64,000 nt of DNA from Actinopolymorpha pittospori (GCF_014873875.1 NZ_JADBEM010000001.1:1550001-1614000), one strand, 5' to 3'. Positions 36,671-45,879 are shown, counted from the first letter of the stretch. Numbers and translations are program-made. The notes: generated from the letters alone by a model not told the origin.

Positions 36671-37143
36671 CGGGACTCCGCGCAGATGACGGGTTGCCGC
36701 GCGGGTGACCGGGCCGGCTGCGCTCGGATCTTGCGGGGAGGAGACCTGGGTTTCCGCGTGGTCGGCGCCCTTGTGGAGCACCAGCGTGGCCCGCCCGGGT
36801 GGGTGGGTGGGTGGGTGGGTGGGTGGGTGGGTGCGATGTGCTGCTCGAAGTTTGTTCACGGCGTCGGGCTCACGGTGATGGTGCCCCGGAACCGGCGCGG
36901 CGGCACCGTGCGGCGCTCGGCCGGCTCGGTTCCCCGTGGCAGACCATCGCCGTCCTCACCCGCGGCCAACAGCTCGCCCCACTGCCCAGCGGCTGATCGC
37001 CAGCTCCCCGCCGCACAATGTGCTGAGCGGCCCGCCGTGGAGCAGCTTGCAGCGTCAACCACCGTGTGATTGGTCGGCCGAGTCCGGTCGAGCCGGTCGC
37101 TGCTCCTTGACGCACTTCGCGAGGGCCGAGAGCGTATGCGACT
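36671..37143. other. Intergenic, 473 bp
   Basis: No gene supported. Besides the GGGT repeat nothing is recognisable; frames on both strands are repeat-driven or Arg/Ser-rich artefacts. Confidence 0.45.
36797..36832 (+). repeat. (GGGT)9 tandem repeat
   Basis: Nine perfect GGGT tetranucleotides. Nine successive G3 runs with 1-nt loops give a strong potential parallel G-quadruplex on the plus strand. It lies ~130 bp after the membrane-protein stop codon and may affect transcript ends or be length-variable. Confidence 0.95.
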
Positions 37144-38502
37144 GTGGCCGAAGCGCACTGTGAACCCTCTACCAGCTGGTTGAGCCGACGAGCCCTGATA
37201 AGGGCGTCCTCCCTTGTTCCCGCTGTTGCTCTGCTGGGCGGCATGCCGCCGGCACACACAGAACGCAATCACTGGTTCGTCAGGACCAGCGGGACCGGAT
37301 TCACCTACCGCGGAAAGTCCTTTGGCGTCGCTGGCTTCAACAACCACTACCTCGGCTGGGGGTCACGTGCCGAGGTAGACGATGTTCTCGAAACCGCGAA
37401 GCGAGCCGGCGCCAGTGTCGTTCGGAGCATCTTGCATTCGGTCATCGGATCCGTTGATGAGTCTGTTCCGAACACGTGGAACTGGAGGAGCACCGCAGAC
37501 TCGTCCAACCTAGGCATGCACGGGACCTACCTCTTGTCATGGGACTCCTCACGCCATACGTGGGCGTTCAATGACAGCACTATAACTGGACTCGGGCGCT
37601 GGGACTACGTGATCTGGAAAGCCGGCCAGCTTGGGCTGAAGCTCGACATCGCGCTACTCGACTTCTGGCAATGGGCTGGCGGTGTCCAGCAAGTCTGCCG
37701 ATGGTTTCTGCCTGACTACAACGTCTCCAACGACCCACGGCGATACACGTTCTTCTTCACGGACGAGCGAACGCGAACGTTCTACCAGAACTGGGTTGGG
37801 CATGTCCTCAACAGGCGCAATACGCTGACCGGTCGTAAGTACAAAGACGAGCCTGCCATCTTCGCGTGGGACTTGATGAACGAGCCCGAGGTTGACAATA
37901 CGAAGACGACCGCCGACGGCCAACCGCTCGCGGAAAATTGGATTGCCGAGATGTCGGCGTACGTGAAGTCGATCGATGTGAACCACTTGGTATGCGTTGG
38001 CGGCGAAGGGTTTTATGACCGCTCAAGCTTCGTCGACCCTGCGCGAGAGCTTGCAATTCCGACTGTAGACTTCGGCACCTGGCACACCTATCCCGATTAT
38101 CACGGCCTCACGCCAGGGCAGGTGGTAGATCTGATCCACCGGCACAGCGAGACAGCACGGAAGGCCGGGAAACCTGTTCTCCTCCAAGAATTCTCCTACA
38201 GCGCACTTCACGACGACCAAGCCGAGGCTCTGCGCTCGTGGGTCGACGCGATTGCGCAGGACGAATCCTCTGCGGGATGGCTCTACTGGCGTCTCGTCGG
38301 GCGTGTCATATCTGCTCCTACTCGCGACTTCCCCGCCGCAGAGGACGATCCACTGGACGGGTTCGCACCGGACAACGGCGAACACTTCGACGTCGCCGCT
38401 AATCCAGATGCGACGCCCGCCACGGTGTGGGGTTCGATGCAAGTCCTCGCCACTGCGGGACGCGAATTCACCAACCGGAACGCGCCCGCCGAGAAGCTCT
38501 GA
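37144..38502 (+). CDS. Secreted GH5 glycoside hydrolase (mannanase/cellulase-type)
   Basis: 452 residues. The N-terminus (SRRALIRASSLVPAVALLGG) is a twin-arginine signal. The catalytic domain is GH5: acid/base Glu247 in AWDLMNEPE and nucleophile Glu349 in VLLQEFSYS, with FGVAGFNNHYLGWGSRAEVD at the start, as in GH5_7 beta-mannanases. It would hydrolyse plant or fungal beta-glycans outside the cell. The start is a GTG at 37144 without a strong Shine-Dalgarno. It stands alone. Confidence 0.87.
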   Translation: MAEAHCEPSTSWLSRRALIRASSLVPAVALLGGMPPAHTERNHWFVRTSGTGFTYRGKSFGVAGFNNHYLGWGSRAEVDDVLETAKRAGASVVRSILHSVIGSVDESVPNTWNWRSTADSSNLGMHGTYLLSWDSSRHTWAFNDSTITGLGRWDYVIWKAGQLGLKLDIALLDFWQWAGGVQQVCRWFLPDYNVSNDPRRYTFFFTDERTRTFYQNWVGHVLNRRNTLTGRKYKDEPAIFAWDLMNEPEVDNTKTTADGQPLAENWIAEMSAYVKSIDVNHLVCVGGEGFYDRSSFVDPARELAIPTVDFGTWHTYPDYHGLTPGQVVDLIHRHSETARKAGKPVLLQEFSYSALHDDQAEALRSWVDAIAQDESSAGWLYWRLVGRVISAPTRDFPAAEDDPLDGFAPDNGEHFDVAANPDATPATVWGSMQVLATAGREFTNRNAPAEKL

Positions 38503-39694
38503 ACCGGCCGACAGTTGGTCGATGGACCGACCAATCGGTAGTCGCCCGAGGCGGTCAGCACGGGGACCAAGAAGGGCCGGTAGACGCCAAGGACTTCGAC
38601 CTGACCGGGACGGTGGCGCGGGAGGGGAGCGCCAGGCCGAAAGCGACAGTGGCCCAGCGAATGGTCGTATCATTCCGGCGTCGCGACGGAGGTCGGACAA
38701 CGGTGGGCGACCTGGCCGACGCTAGCCGCCACGGCCGGCACGGCCGGCACCATCAACGCCGTTCCCTGCCGAACTCGTTGTCGTGCGCACTGTCGCCCCG
38801 CCAGCCGTGTGGTTAATCGGAAGCAACTGACCTCTCTATCCGGAGGAGCGGGCATCGTGATCACGAGGTGCTCGGCAGCACTCTGGGGGTCGTCGGCGTG
38901 GCGCTCATCGTCGCCCTTTGTTGCAGCTTGTTGGGGTCCTTCTTCCGCCGCCAGCTCGGCCAACTACACAAGTATCGGCTTCAGCTGGCCCCAGTGCGTC
39001 CACCTGCTCGGAGTCCAGCGCCAGGCGGTCCAGTGGGTGTACCCACGATGACGCCGGGCCCGAACTGGACGCACACGCGGGAGACGAGGACAGCAGCACC
39101 TTGGTGGATTCTCCGGCTGGACGTTCCGCCACAGACCGTCCACCAGGCGCCTGGTGCCGCAGTAAGTACCAGGACTTCCGGCCTGAGGCGACCGCGGCAA
39201 CCAAGTCCATTCCATGACCGAGGTCCCCGCGGCGCGAGCTGGTGCCACCGACTCGACGACCCCGACCGACGGCGGGTCCCCCCGCGCGCCGCACAATCCG
39301 CACAATCCGCAGACAACCAGCCGCTCTCGCGTCATCGCAGGTCAGCACCAGTGCACACCGCCAGAAGGCGGATGCCGCAGAAATCCGCAGAACCGCCGCA
39401 CAAACTCGCGCGACCAAGCAAGACCAGCGATCGGTCGCGGACGTACCTCGCCCACTCAGCCGGAGTCGCCACCCCCCGAGCTGCACTGCCGAAGACCAAC
39501 CAACGGCGCAGCACCTACACGAGCCAGCACCAACCACCAGCCTCGGCGGAGCCTCGCGACCATCGACGCCCGGCTTTCACCTGAGGCCCGTTTGCGGGTC
39601 TTCGACAACCGCAATAAGGTCAACGACACGCCGCGAAACTGCCGCCCTTGACCTCCGCACCGTTTGCGCAGATCAGAGGCCGTACTTGCCAGAG
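38503..39694. other. Gene-poor 1.2 kb
   Basis: No intact gene recognised. A plus-strand frame around 39260-39400 (HNPHNPQ and NPQNRR repeats) recalls the disordered tail of actinobacterial primase/replication proteins on integrative elements and precedes the tRNA-Ser half, but this is weak. Confidence 0.35.
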
Positions 39695-39850
39695 CGGAGG
39701 GCATGGGATTCGAACCCATGTGGCAAGGGGGTCCTTGCCAAGCGGTTTTCAAGAAGAATGCCTACCCGCATACCACCTGCACGTTCGCCGATCCGAGCCG
39801 GACTTTGCGGCGTATACGCCGTGCCATGCTTCGAGCGAGCCGCAGTCCGC
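39695..39850 (-). repeat. att-like site B: tRNA-Ser(UGA) 3' half plus element arm
   Basis: Same layout as site A: minus-strand CTTGAAA loop, ACCGC stem, T arm and acceptor strand GCCCTCC (39753-39696), then the element arm (39754-39850) with the shared GTGCAGGTGGTATG and palindromic CGGCGTATACGCCG. The variable arm here is TGGCAAG/CTTGCCA, different from sites A and C but still fully paired. No 5' half of the tRNA is present. Confidence 0.8.
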
Positions 39851-40074
39851 CGGGCGCCACCGGACAGACCCTGGCGCCGCCTGGCGACCTCAGCCGAACC
39901 GCTACCACTGCGGCCAAGTGGCTAGCGAAGATGCCGATCTGTCAGAACGTGTCCCTGAAGGGGCGGACGTCCGCATGAACACCTCCACCGCCACCGCCGA
40001 CACGTCCGCCACCGGCAGCCTCGTCGACCATCTGTACGCCGCGCCTTGAGTGTCAGATAGTGCACGCTTGTGTC

Positions 40075-40353
40075 ATGAGCCAAGGTCTTCCCCAGCAGGC
40101 ACCAGCCGCCCCCGCCGAGGTCGTCACCATCACCGATGCGAGAAGCCGATTCGGCAGCCTCGTGCGACGCGCCGCGCACACCCGGCAACGGGTCATCATC
40201 ACCGACCATGGCCAGGCAGCGGCCGCGATCATCAGCGCCGCCGAGCTGGAGGACCTCGAGGACCGACTCGCGATCGCCCAATATGAAACCGAGAAGGCGA
40301 ACGGCACACTCAGGACCGTTCCGCACGAGGAGGCCAAGCGTCGGCTCGGGTGA
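40075..40353 (+). CDS. Phd/YefM-type antitoxin (copy 2)
   Basis: 92 residues from the ATG at 40075, nearly identical to the antitoxin at 17013 (ARSRFGSLVRRAAHTRQRVI, HEEAKRRLG), but ending three residues earlier. The leader is also shared (GTGTCAGATAGTGCACG). The gene is intact although the partner toxin is destroyed, as expected if antitoxin alone is harmless or useful against the copy-1 toxin. Confidence 0.87.
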   Translation: MSQGLPQQAPAAPAEVVTITDARSRFGSLVRRAAHTRQRVIITDHGQAAAAIISAAELEDLEDRLAIAQYETEKANGTLRTVPHEEAKRRLG

Positions 40354-40357
40354 CAGA

Positions 40358-40592
40358 GTGACCTACACGCTGGACTGGCGCGAGAACGCGCTGAAGAGCT
40401 CCCCGGATACCTCGCCGACGATCCGACCGGCGTAGGCGAAGTCCTCAAGGCGCTCGACCAGCTCACCGCCAACCCCTAGCCCTACGCCAGCAAGATCAGA
40501 CCCGCATTTCGCATGCGGATCGGCCGCCACCGCATCGTGTAGGAGGTCGAAGGTCACACCATGTTCGTAGTCCACGTAGGCCGCACCATCTG
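40358..40592 (+). pseudogene. RelE/ParE toxin (copy 2), multiply disabled
   Basis: GTG 40358 begins TYTLDWRENALKS as in copy 1. A 1-nt deletion then shifts the frame, a TAG replaces the TAC in the NPYP motif, another TAG replaces the Tyr codon of IVYE, and ~9 nt are missing near the end (GHT-MFVVHVGRTI). The nucleotide sequence is otherwise very close to 17297-17542. It cannot give toxin. Confidence 0.9.
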
Positions 40593-40712
40593 ACCGAGCA
40601 GGTGTCGCGACGGCCGGGCGGCGGGCCAGCAGCCGGCCGAGTGCGGCGCATTGGACCGGTCCGGTCCGGGCTGTCAACAGCGGTCGGCGCGATAAAAGTC
40701 GCGTCCCGACCC

Positions 40713-41066
40713 TTACCCGGCGTCGTAGGAGGCGACCAGTCGCTTGGGCGCCTTGTTCCGCCAAGCGCCCTCGATGAGGCCCCGGATGTGTTTGCTGGAG
40801 ACCTCCGCGAGATCGACACGCAGCCCGACGAAGCTTCGCGTCGCGGCGTTGCGCCAGACCTCCTCGTAGACGGCCGGTTCCGCGGCGACCGCTGCCGCCG
40901 CGTCCACCTGGCTGATGGAGAACACCGCGGTCCGCCCGCCCCTGTCCATGCCGGCGAAAACCTTGCCCCTGACCTTGAATACCGGCAGTTTCAACACGTG
41001 GTGGACGCCTTCCTCCACCTCGGGGAACGCCCTCGCGTAACGGCGAATCTCTTCAGAGGTGATCAC
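40713..41066 (-). CDS. MmcQ/YjbR family protein (copy 2)
   Basis: 117 residues from the GTG at 41066 (AAGGAG upstream). Same family and layout as 12682-13035, with about ten substitutions (for example HHVLKLPVFK for HHVWKLPVFK). It is convergent with the toxin remnant. Flanking sequence is also conserved, so TA plus mmcQ behaves as one duplicated module. Confidence 0.85.
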   Translation of the reverse strand: MITSEEIRRYARAFPEVEEGVHHVLKLPVFKVRGKVFAGMDRGGRTAVFSISQVDAAAAVAAEPAVYEEVWRNAATRSFVGLRVDLAEVSSKHIRGLIEGAWRNKAPKRLVASYDAG

Positions 41067-41164
41067 ATCGACTCCTTCGAACTCGGCAGCCAGACCGCCC
41101 GGGGCGCGGAATAGACGCTCCGCGCCAGTATCTCCAAGGCTGTCCCGAGCACACCTCTGAGCGA

Positions 41165-41530
41165 CCGAGCGCGCCCCCCGCCGGCATCCAAGCGTGCTCG
41201 GGGATGGAGACGATCGCATCGGTGACCGCCGGGTCCTTGGCCAGCACCACCGAGAACCGCGCCCCGGCCTTGATGCACGCGCCGACCACGGCGTGGTTGC
41301 CCGCCGTCCACGTTGGGTTGTTCCTGCGGTCGTTCGCCTTCGGTCATGTCCGCCAACTCGACGCGGTCGCTTCCCGGTTCCTGAGGGGTCTGGCCCACCA
41401 CACACCCCGGCTGGTTGCCGGGCTCGGCGATCCCCAGGCCCGTGTGCTGGTCGACGTTGACAACACGATCATCGAGGTGCATGGCTATGCCAAGCAGGGA
41501 CCAGGCTACGGCTACGGTTCAGCGGTGTTC
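41165..41530. mobile_element. Two juxtaposed IS1380 fragments in opposite orientation
   Basis: Minus strand 41302-41165 encodes GNHAVVGACIKAGARFSVVL and AIVSIPEHAW, matching the middle of the transposase at 59852. Plus strand 41303-41530 encodes HVRQLDAVASRFLRGLA, then LVDVDNTIIEVHGYAKQGPG, the first-Asp region of another IS1380 transposase. The fragments meet head to head at ~41302, indicating a deletion or inversion between two copies. Confidence 0.8.
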
Positions 41531-41584
41531 GACGATCCCAATCTGGGCCACCAGCGGGGACACGCACTTGGCCATTGACACGCG

Positions 41585-41806
41585 TGGTCGCTCGACTCGC
41601 CGGTGCATGTGCTGTTCGGTCTGCTGCCGACCTACTGGCCGGCCAAGTCCTACTGGCTGGCCGCCGAGGCCGCGGCCTACTGGCCGTACGTCCTCGGCGG
41701 ACTCGCCTACAACACCCTGCTTGCCTACGCTCTGCTCCGCCGCCTGACCAGAACCGCACAACCTGACGAGTCCAGCTACGTGGCCAGGAGCCCCACCTGG
41801 CGGTAG
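41585..41806 (+). pseudogene. ABC-2-type permease C-terminal fragment
   Basis: The frame gives GLLPTYWPAKSYWLAAEAAAYWPYVLGGLAYN then LLAYALLRR, the last one or two membrane segments of an ABC exporter permease. Upstream parts are replaced by IS1380 debris, and the tail overlaps the convergent TetR gene by 31 bp. Confidence 0.6.
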
Positions 41807-42375
41807 ACATGGCGAAGAAACCTCACCATCTGAGTGCGATCGGGTGGATCGGGCTGGAGTACGCGGTACATCACTGCGCCGGCCATCATGTCGATCAGGA
41901 CGTCCAGGTCGGCGTCGGCCGGCACGGTGCCTTGTTCTTGAGCTCGTCCCAGCAGCCGCTTGGTGAGCTCGCGGCGCGGCAGGAGGTAGTGCTTCCAGTA
42001 TGCCGCCATCAGGGCCGGATTGCTCACGCTGGACCCGAGGACTCTGGCGATCAGCGCGCGAAACCTGGAGTCGCTCGCAGTCGCAGCCGCGGCATCCAGC
42101 GCGGCCTCGACCAGGTCGCTTGGCGAAGCCGCCGCGATCTCCTCATCCGACGGCCACGGTACGGCCTGGGCGACCAGTTCCTCGATCGCATGCGGCAGGA
42201 GCTCTTCCTTGCCGGCCCAGCGCCGGTAGACCGTGAGCTTGCCGACGCCTGCCTGCTTGGCGATCTGCTCGATGCTGGTGCCTTCGAAGCCACGCTCGAT
42301 GAACAGCTCGAGCGCGGCCTTGAGAATCACACGGTCGGTGCCCGGGTTGCGCGGGCGCCCGCGGCCACGGCTCAT
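41776..42375 (-). CDS. TetR-family transcriptional regulator
   Basis: 199 residues: an N-terminal TetR HTH (ALELFIERGFEGTSIEQIAK then GVGKLTVYRRWAGKEELL) and a ligand-binding C-terminal domain (TetR_C-like, PNPALM...). Its ATG overlaps the monooxygenase stop by ATGA, so the two are translationally coupled. It probably represses its own operon through the palindrome at 43928-43956. Confidence 0.9.
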   Translation of the reverse strand: MSRGRGRPRNPGTDRVILKAALELFIERGFEGTSIEQIAKQAGVGKLTVYRRWAGKEELLPHAIEELVAQAVPWPSDEEIAAASPSDLVEAALDAAAATASDSRFRALIARVLGSSVSNPALMAAYWKHYLLPRRELTKRLLGRAQEQGTVPADADLDVLIDMMAGAVMYRVLQPDPPDRTQMVRFLRHVYRQVGLLAT

Positions 42376-43913
42376 CGGACGGGCCGAGTCGTCGCCTGGC
42401 CAAGGCCAAGCGCGCCGTCCAGCCAGCGGTCCAGTCCGTCGCAGTCGTTGCCGCGCCAGGCCATGTGTGCGTCCGGTCGTACCAGCATCGCCTTCTCATC
42501 GTTGTGCCGAAGCAGACTGACCTGATCTTCAAGCCGGCGGTGCACGGCCGCTTCGACGTCGTCCGATCCGGCGCGCGGCACCAGCAACGCCCATCGTCCA
42601 CCGAGCTCGGCATGCAGCCGCGAGGCGGAGCCGTCTGCTCGTACGACCGCGACATCGGGCACCCGATCCCCCGGCCGCGGCTTGCTTCCGCGTCCACCCA
42701 GCGGGCCCTTGCGGTAGCTCACCCACAGCTGTGACGTCGTATAGGTAGCCCACCGCTGAACACTTGGCAGGTTGAATAACTTCACCACCACTCGATCGCG
42801 CAGGAACCGCCCAAACGGATTGCCCGCGACGTTCATCTTGGTGACCCCGCTCGTCCCGCGCAGCACCTCCGTTGCCAATGGCCGGCGCTCGGCTTCGTAC
42901 GTATCCAGCAAGTCGCCGGTGGCCTTGCCATGTATGACCAGCGCAAGCTTCCAAGCGAGGTTCTCCGCATCACCCACGCCGGTCAGCATGCCCTGCCCAC
43001 CAAACGGCGCGTGTGCGTGCGCGGCGTCACCGGCCAGGAAGACCCGGCCCTCGCGGTAGCGGTCCGCCAGCCGGCGATGAATGGTGAACAAGGACAGCCA
43101 CTCGGCATCGCCGATCGTGACCTGCCTGCCACTGCGTTCGGGCAGGATCATTCGGAGCCGATCGAGGATCTCTTGCTCACTGGACTTGTCGCCGCCGTGC
43201 CCTGGGTCGTAGGCGATCAGCCGCCAGAGGTCGTCTCCACCGTCCCGGCCGGCCGCGCCTTCGGGGTCGGGCATCGGCATCGCTCCGAGCAGACCCCCCG
43301 GGTGGATCCAGCCCGACGTACCCGAACGGTCGAGGTCCCAGTCCAGGTGCAGGTCAGCGAGGAGGAACCGCTCGGTGAGCTTGACACCGGGAAAGCCGAT
43401 GCCGGCCACCTTGCGCGTAGAACTACCGGTCCCGTCGCAACCGACCACCCAACCGAAACGCTCCACCTGCGGCGCTTCGCCGCTCATGCCACCCAGCGTC
43501 GCGGTCACGCCGTGTTCGTCCTGCTCGAGGCCGACCAGCGGCAAGTGCCACGTGACCGCACCGCCGAGCTCGGCAAGGCGGTCGCGCAGCGCGGACTCGA
43601 CCTTGGCCTGGGACACCACCATCGGTGGCGCTGCGGTCTGGAGACCTGGATCGCCGAACACCAGGCGCATGATCGGCCGGTCGCCGAGGTAGGTCGTGAC
43701 CTGCAGCGCCCGCAGCGACTCCTCCGGGAGGCGGCCGAGGGCTCCCAGCCGATCGAGCACCTCGGATCCACGCGCATGTAGGAAGTTGGCCCGCGACGTC
43801 GAAGCCGGTCCCGGAGCGCGGTCGACAACCCGCACCGGGACACCCTGCAGCCGCAAGCCACAGGCCAGCGCCAGACCGGTCGGCCCGGCACCCACCACCA
43901 GAACCTCGGACAT
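42372..43913 (-). CDS. FAD-dependent aromatic monooxygenase
   Basis: 513 residues from the ATG at 43913, chosen because GGAGG sits 5 nt upstream; a GTG at 43919 is an alternative. Class A flavoprotein hydroxylase: GxGxxG in VVGAGPTGLALACGL, WVVGCDGTGSSTRKVAGI (DG motif), and GDAAHAHAPFGGQGM (FAD ribityl-binding GD motif), then a thioredoxin-like C-terminal domain. Similar enzymes tailor polyketides or inactivate aromatic antibiotics such as rifampicin or tetracycline. Neighbouring methyltransferase and regulator genes are broken, leaving this gene with TetR. Confidence 0.9.
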   Translation of the reverse strand: MSEVLVVGAGPTGLALACGLRLQGVPVRVVDRAPGPASTSRANFLHARGSEVLDRLGALGRLPEESLRALQVTTYLGDRPIMRLVFGDPGLQTAAPPMVVSQAKVESALRDRLAELGGAVTWHLPLVGLEQDEHGVTATLGGMSGEAPQVERFGWVVGCDGTGSSTRKVAGIGFPGVKLTERFLLADLHLDWDLDRSGTSGWIHPGGLLGAMPMPDPEGAAGRDGGDDLWRLIAYDPGHGGDKSSEQEILDRLRMILPERSGRQVTIGDAEWLSLFTIHRRLADRYREGRVFLAGDAAHAHAPFGGQGMLTGVGDAENLAWKLALVIHGKATGDLLDTYEAERRPLATEVLRGTSGVTKMNVAGNPFGRFLRDRVVVKLFNLPSVQRWATYTTSQLWVSYRKGPLGGRGSKPRPGDRVPDVAVVRADGSASRLHAELGGRWALLVPRAGSDDVEAAVHRRLEDQVSLLRHNDEKAMLVRPDAHMAWRGNDCDGLDRWLDGALGLGQATTRPVR

Positions 43914-43927
43914 GCGCACCTCCGCTA

Positions 43928-43956
43928 TTAATTAACGACCCTGTGTCGATAACTAA
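43928..43956. promoter_or_regulatory. Inverted repeat, likely TetR operator
   Basis: TTAATTAACGAC and GTCGATAACTAA are inverted with 10 of 12 positions complementary, separated by 5 nt. The site lies 15 bp upstream of the monooxygenase start, is AT-rich for the region and would overlap the promoter. The TetR encoded in the same operon is the obvious candidate ligand. Confidence 0.65.
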
Positions 43957-44009
43957 TCTATCCCGGGTAGGTTGGCGCAGCAAGGTGCACGGATCCTGGG
44001 GCCCGCCCT

Positions 44010-44900
44010 GCGAGAGACCCTCGGCTAGGTCCTTGTCCGCCAAGACGAAGCGTTCGATGGTCATCGCGGTCAGGTCCCGTCCGGCAGTTTCGAAGTACCC
44101 CTTGCGGTAGTCCCTCGCGCCGACCTGTTCGCGTTCGGCCCAGTCGTACCGGCGCAGGAACTCGCCGACAGCCGCAGGGTGGAGGCCGAAGGTCCACACC
44201 TCGTCCTCCGCGACCACTTTCGATGCACCGACTCCCAACCATCGAGGTCCCGCCCGTCGAGGAAGTTCTGGTCGATGTAAGTGAAGATCAGACGACTTGC
44301 GGCTGGAGCCGTGGCCAGGAAGGAGAACAGCCGCTGTGCGGCGTCCTGGGTGAGGTACTGCGTGATCGCCTCCACTACATACATCGAGGAAGCGTCCGGC
44401 TCGAACCCGCTCGCGGCAAGCCGTTCGGTGAGATCATCGGTCTCGAAGTCAGTGGCCATCAGAGTGACGTGCCGCGGCACCTGGCCGAAGCGCTTCTCCA
44501 GGAGCCGCTGCTTGCGCGCGATGTTGTCCGGGAGGTCGACCTCGAACGCCTTGGCTCCCGCCGGTGCGATCAGCCGGAAGGAACGGGTGTCGAATCCCGC
44601 GCCTAGGATGACGAACTGACCGATGCCCGCCTCCAGTGCGTCGGTCACCATGTCATCGGCGTACCTCTTCCGGCCCACCATGCCGCCCCACAGGCCGGGT
44701 AGCTGTTTGGCAACGGACCGTCCGATCAGGCCGCGCAGCCATCGCTAGCGCATGGCTTGAACGGCCAGCCGCACACCGGGTGACAACATGGCGATCGCGT
44801 AGGGGTCGTCGGTAATCCGCTGCGCGGGCGGATAGTGCGCCCCGAGCGCGGGGAACATCATCGTTACGTCGGCCGACTGCGCCTTGAAGGTTCGCGTCAT
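44010..44900 (-). pseudogene. SAM-dependent methyltransferase (LCM/TIGR00027 type), nonsense and frameshift
   Basis: Start ATG 44900 (MTRTFKAQSADVTMMFPALG, DDPYAIAML). TAG at 44745-44747 stops the frame. It then resumes in phase (YADDMVTDALEAGIGQFVIL, GAGFDTRSFRL as SAM motif I, EAITQYLTQ). A 1-nt deletion near 44228 moves the C-terminus (VWTFGLHPAAVGEFLRRYDW) to another frame. The family O-methylates polyketides and other small molecules. The ATG overlaps the end of the MarR-like remnant. Confidence 0.85.
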
Positions 44901-45399
44901 CGCGATTGCCCTTTCTGGGACCTGATCCTTGTCCCGTTCCTGCGCATCGGTGGGGCGTCGGCGAACACGCGCTCCAGCCAGCCGAACACCTCTGTCGCCT
45001 CGCGCAGTCGCCGGCCGTGCTCAGCGGGACCGGCGAGGTCCGCGCCGCCGGCCAGGATCTCGCGCAGCTGCCCCATCGATTCCACCTGCTGGCGAATCAT
45101 CCGACCGAACGCCTCCTCGTCAGCCCGGTAGTAGAACGAACGGTTACCCGGATTGGTGCGCTGAGTGAGAAATCCGATCTGGTCCAACAGCCGCAGGTTG
45201 TTCGTCAACGACGCACGGCTGGCGCCGATCGCGCCGCGATCTGGGCGGCGGTCTGCTCCGTCGGATCACAGATCATCAACCAACCGAAGATCCTGCCGGC
45301 GATCAGCGGCATCCGGTCCTGATCCCGTAAGTACTTGGCGGTCTGCTCGACCCACCCAAGCACGTCCGCCTGGTCAACGTTTTCCCTGCGGCGTCCCAC
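44897..45399 (-). pseudogene. MarR/GbsR-type regulator, frameshifted
   Basis: The first part (VLGWVEQTAKYLRDQDRMPL then GWLMICDPTEQTAAQIAA) and second part (GASRASLTNNLRLLDQIGFL, NPGNRSFYYRADEEAFGR) are in different frames; one base is missing near 45213 within the winged-helix recognition helix. Together they match GbsR/MarR-like DNA-binding proteins. The stop overlaps the methyltransferase start (ATGA-type), showing former operon structure. Confidence 0.8.
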
Positions 45400-45579
45400 G
45401 ACTCACTCGTCACCAACCCAGGCCACCGGCCAAACCCTCCGACCCTTCGCGAGCAGTTGGAGCTAGTACTACAGGAACAGTTAGTTGTTGATCATGAGGA
45501 ATCCACAGGTCAGGGGTTCGCCGCCGAACGGCCGCACGCGGCGTCGTCGCAGGTCGCTCGAACAAGTGTCTCTGTAGTA

Positions 45580-45879
45580 CTAGATGACCGTGACTGCTGC
45601 AGCCATCAGGAAGGTAACAACCGACGACACCAACGCAACCGAGGCTGCGGCGGCCACACGCCGACTTCTCGAAGTTCCTCGGGCTACCAGAATGGCTACG
45701 GCAATGACCCAGGGCGCGGCGGCGATGCAGAGATCGATGGCGGTGGCCGCGGCGAAGCCCGTCCCGCCCTGTAGTTGCTTGTAAACGAAGGTGGCCCAGA
45801 TCGCGGACGCGTACACGCTCACCGCGACTGCGACGACCGTCAACGCAACGACTCCGACCGTCTTTGCACTCATCGCCAT
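45580..45879 (-). CDS. Small membrane protein (99 aa)
   Basis: Start at ATG 45879, supported by GGAG 7 bp upstream. Three hydrophobic segments: VGVVALTVVAVAVSVYASAI, AATAIDLCIAAAPWVIAVAIL and VAAAASVALVSSVVTFLMAA. No conserved motif; family not recognised. Confidence 0.5.
   Translation of the reverse strand: MAMSAKTVGVVALTVVAVAVSVYASAIWATFVYKQLQGGTGFAAATAIDLCIAAAPWVIAVAILVARGTSRSRRVAAAASVALVSSVVTFLMAAAVTVI

Noticed and set aside
36686..37069. Plus-strand ORF with WVGG repeats
   Set aside because: It is the translation of the GGGT microsatellite with no start signal or homology.
43423..44238. 271-residue ORF over the methyltransferase and monooxygenase
   Set aside because: Only the first ~75 residues are the shifted methyltransferase C-terminus; the rest is a shadow of the monooxygenase gene.
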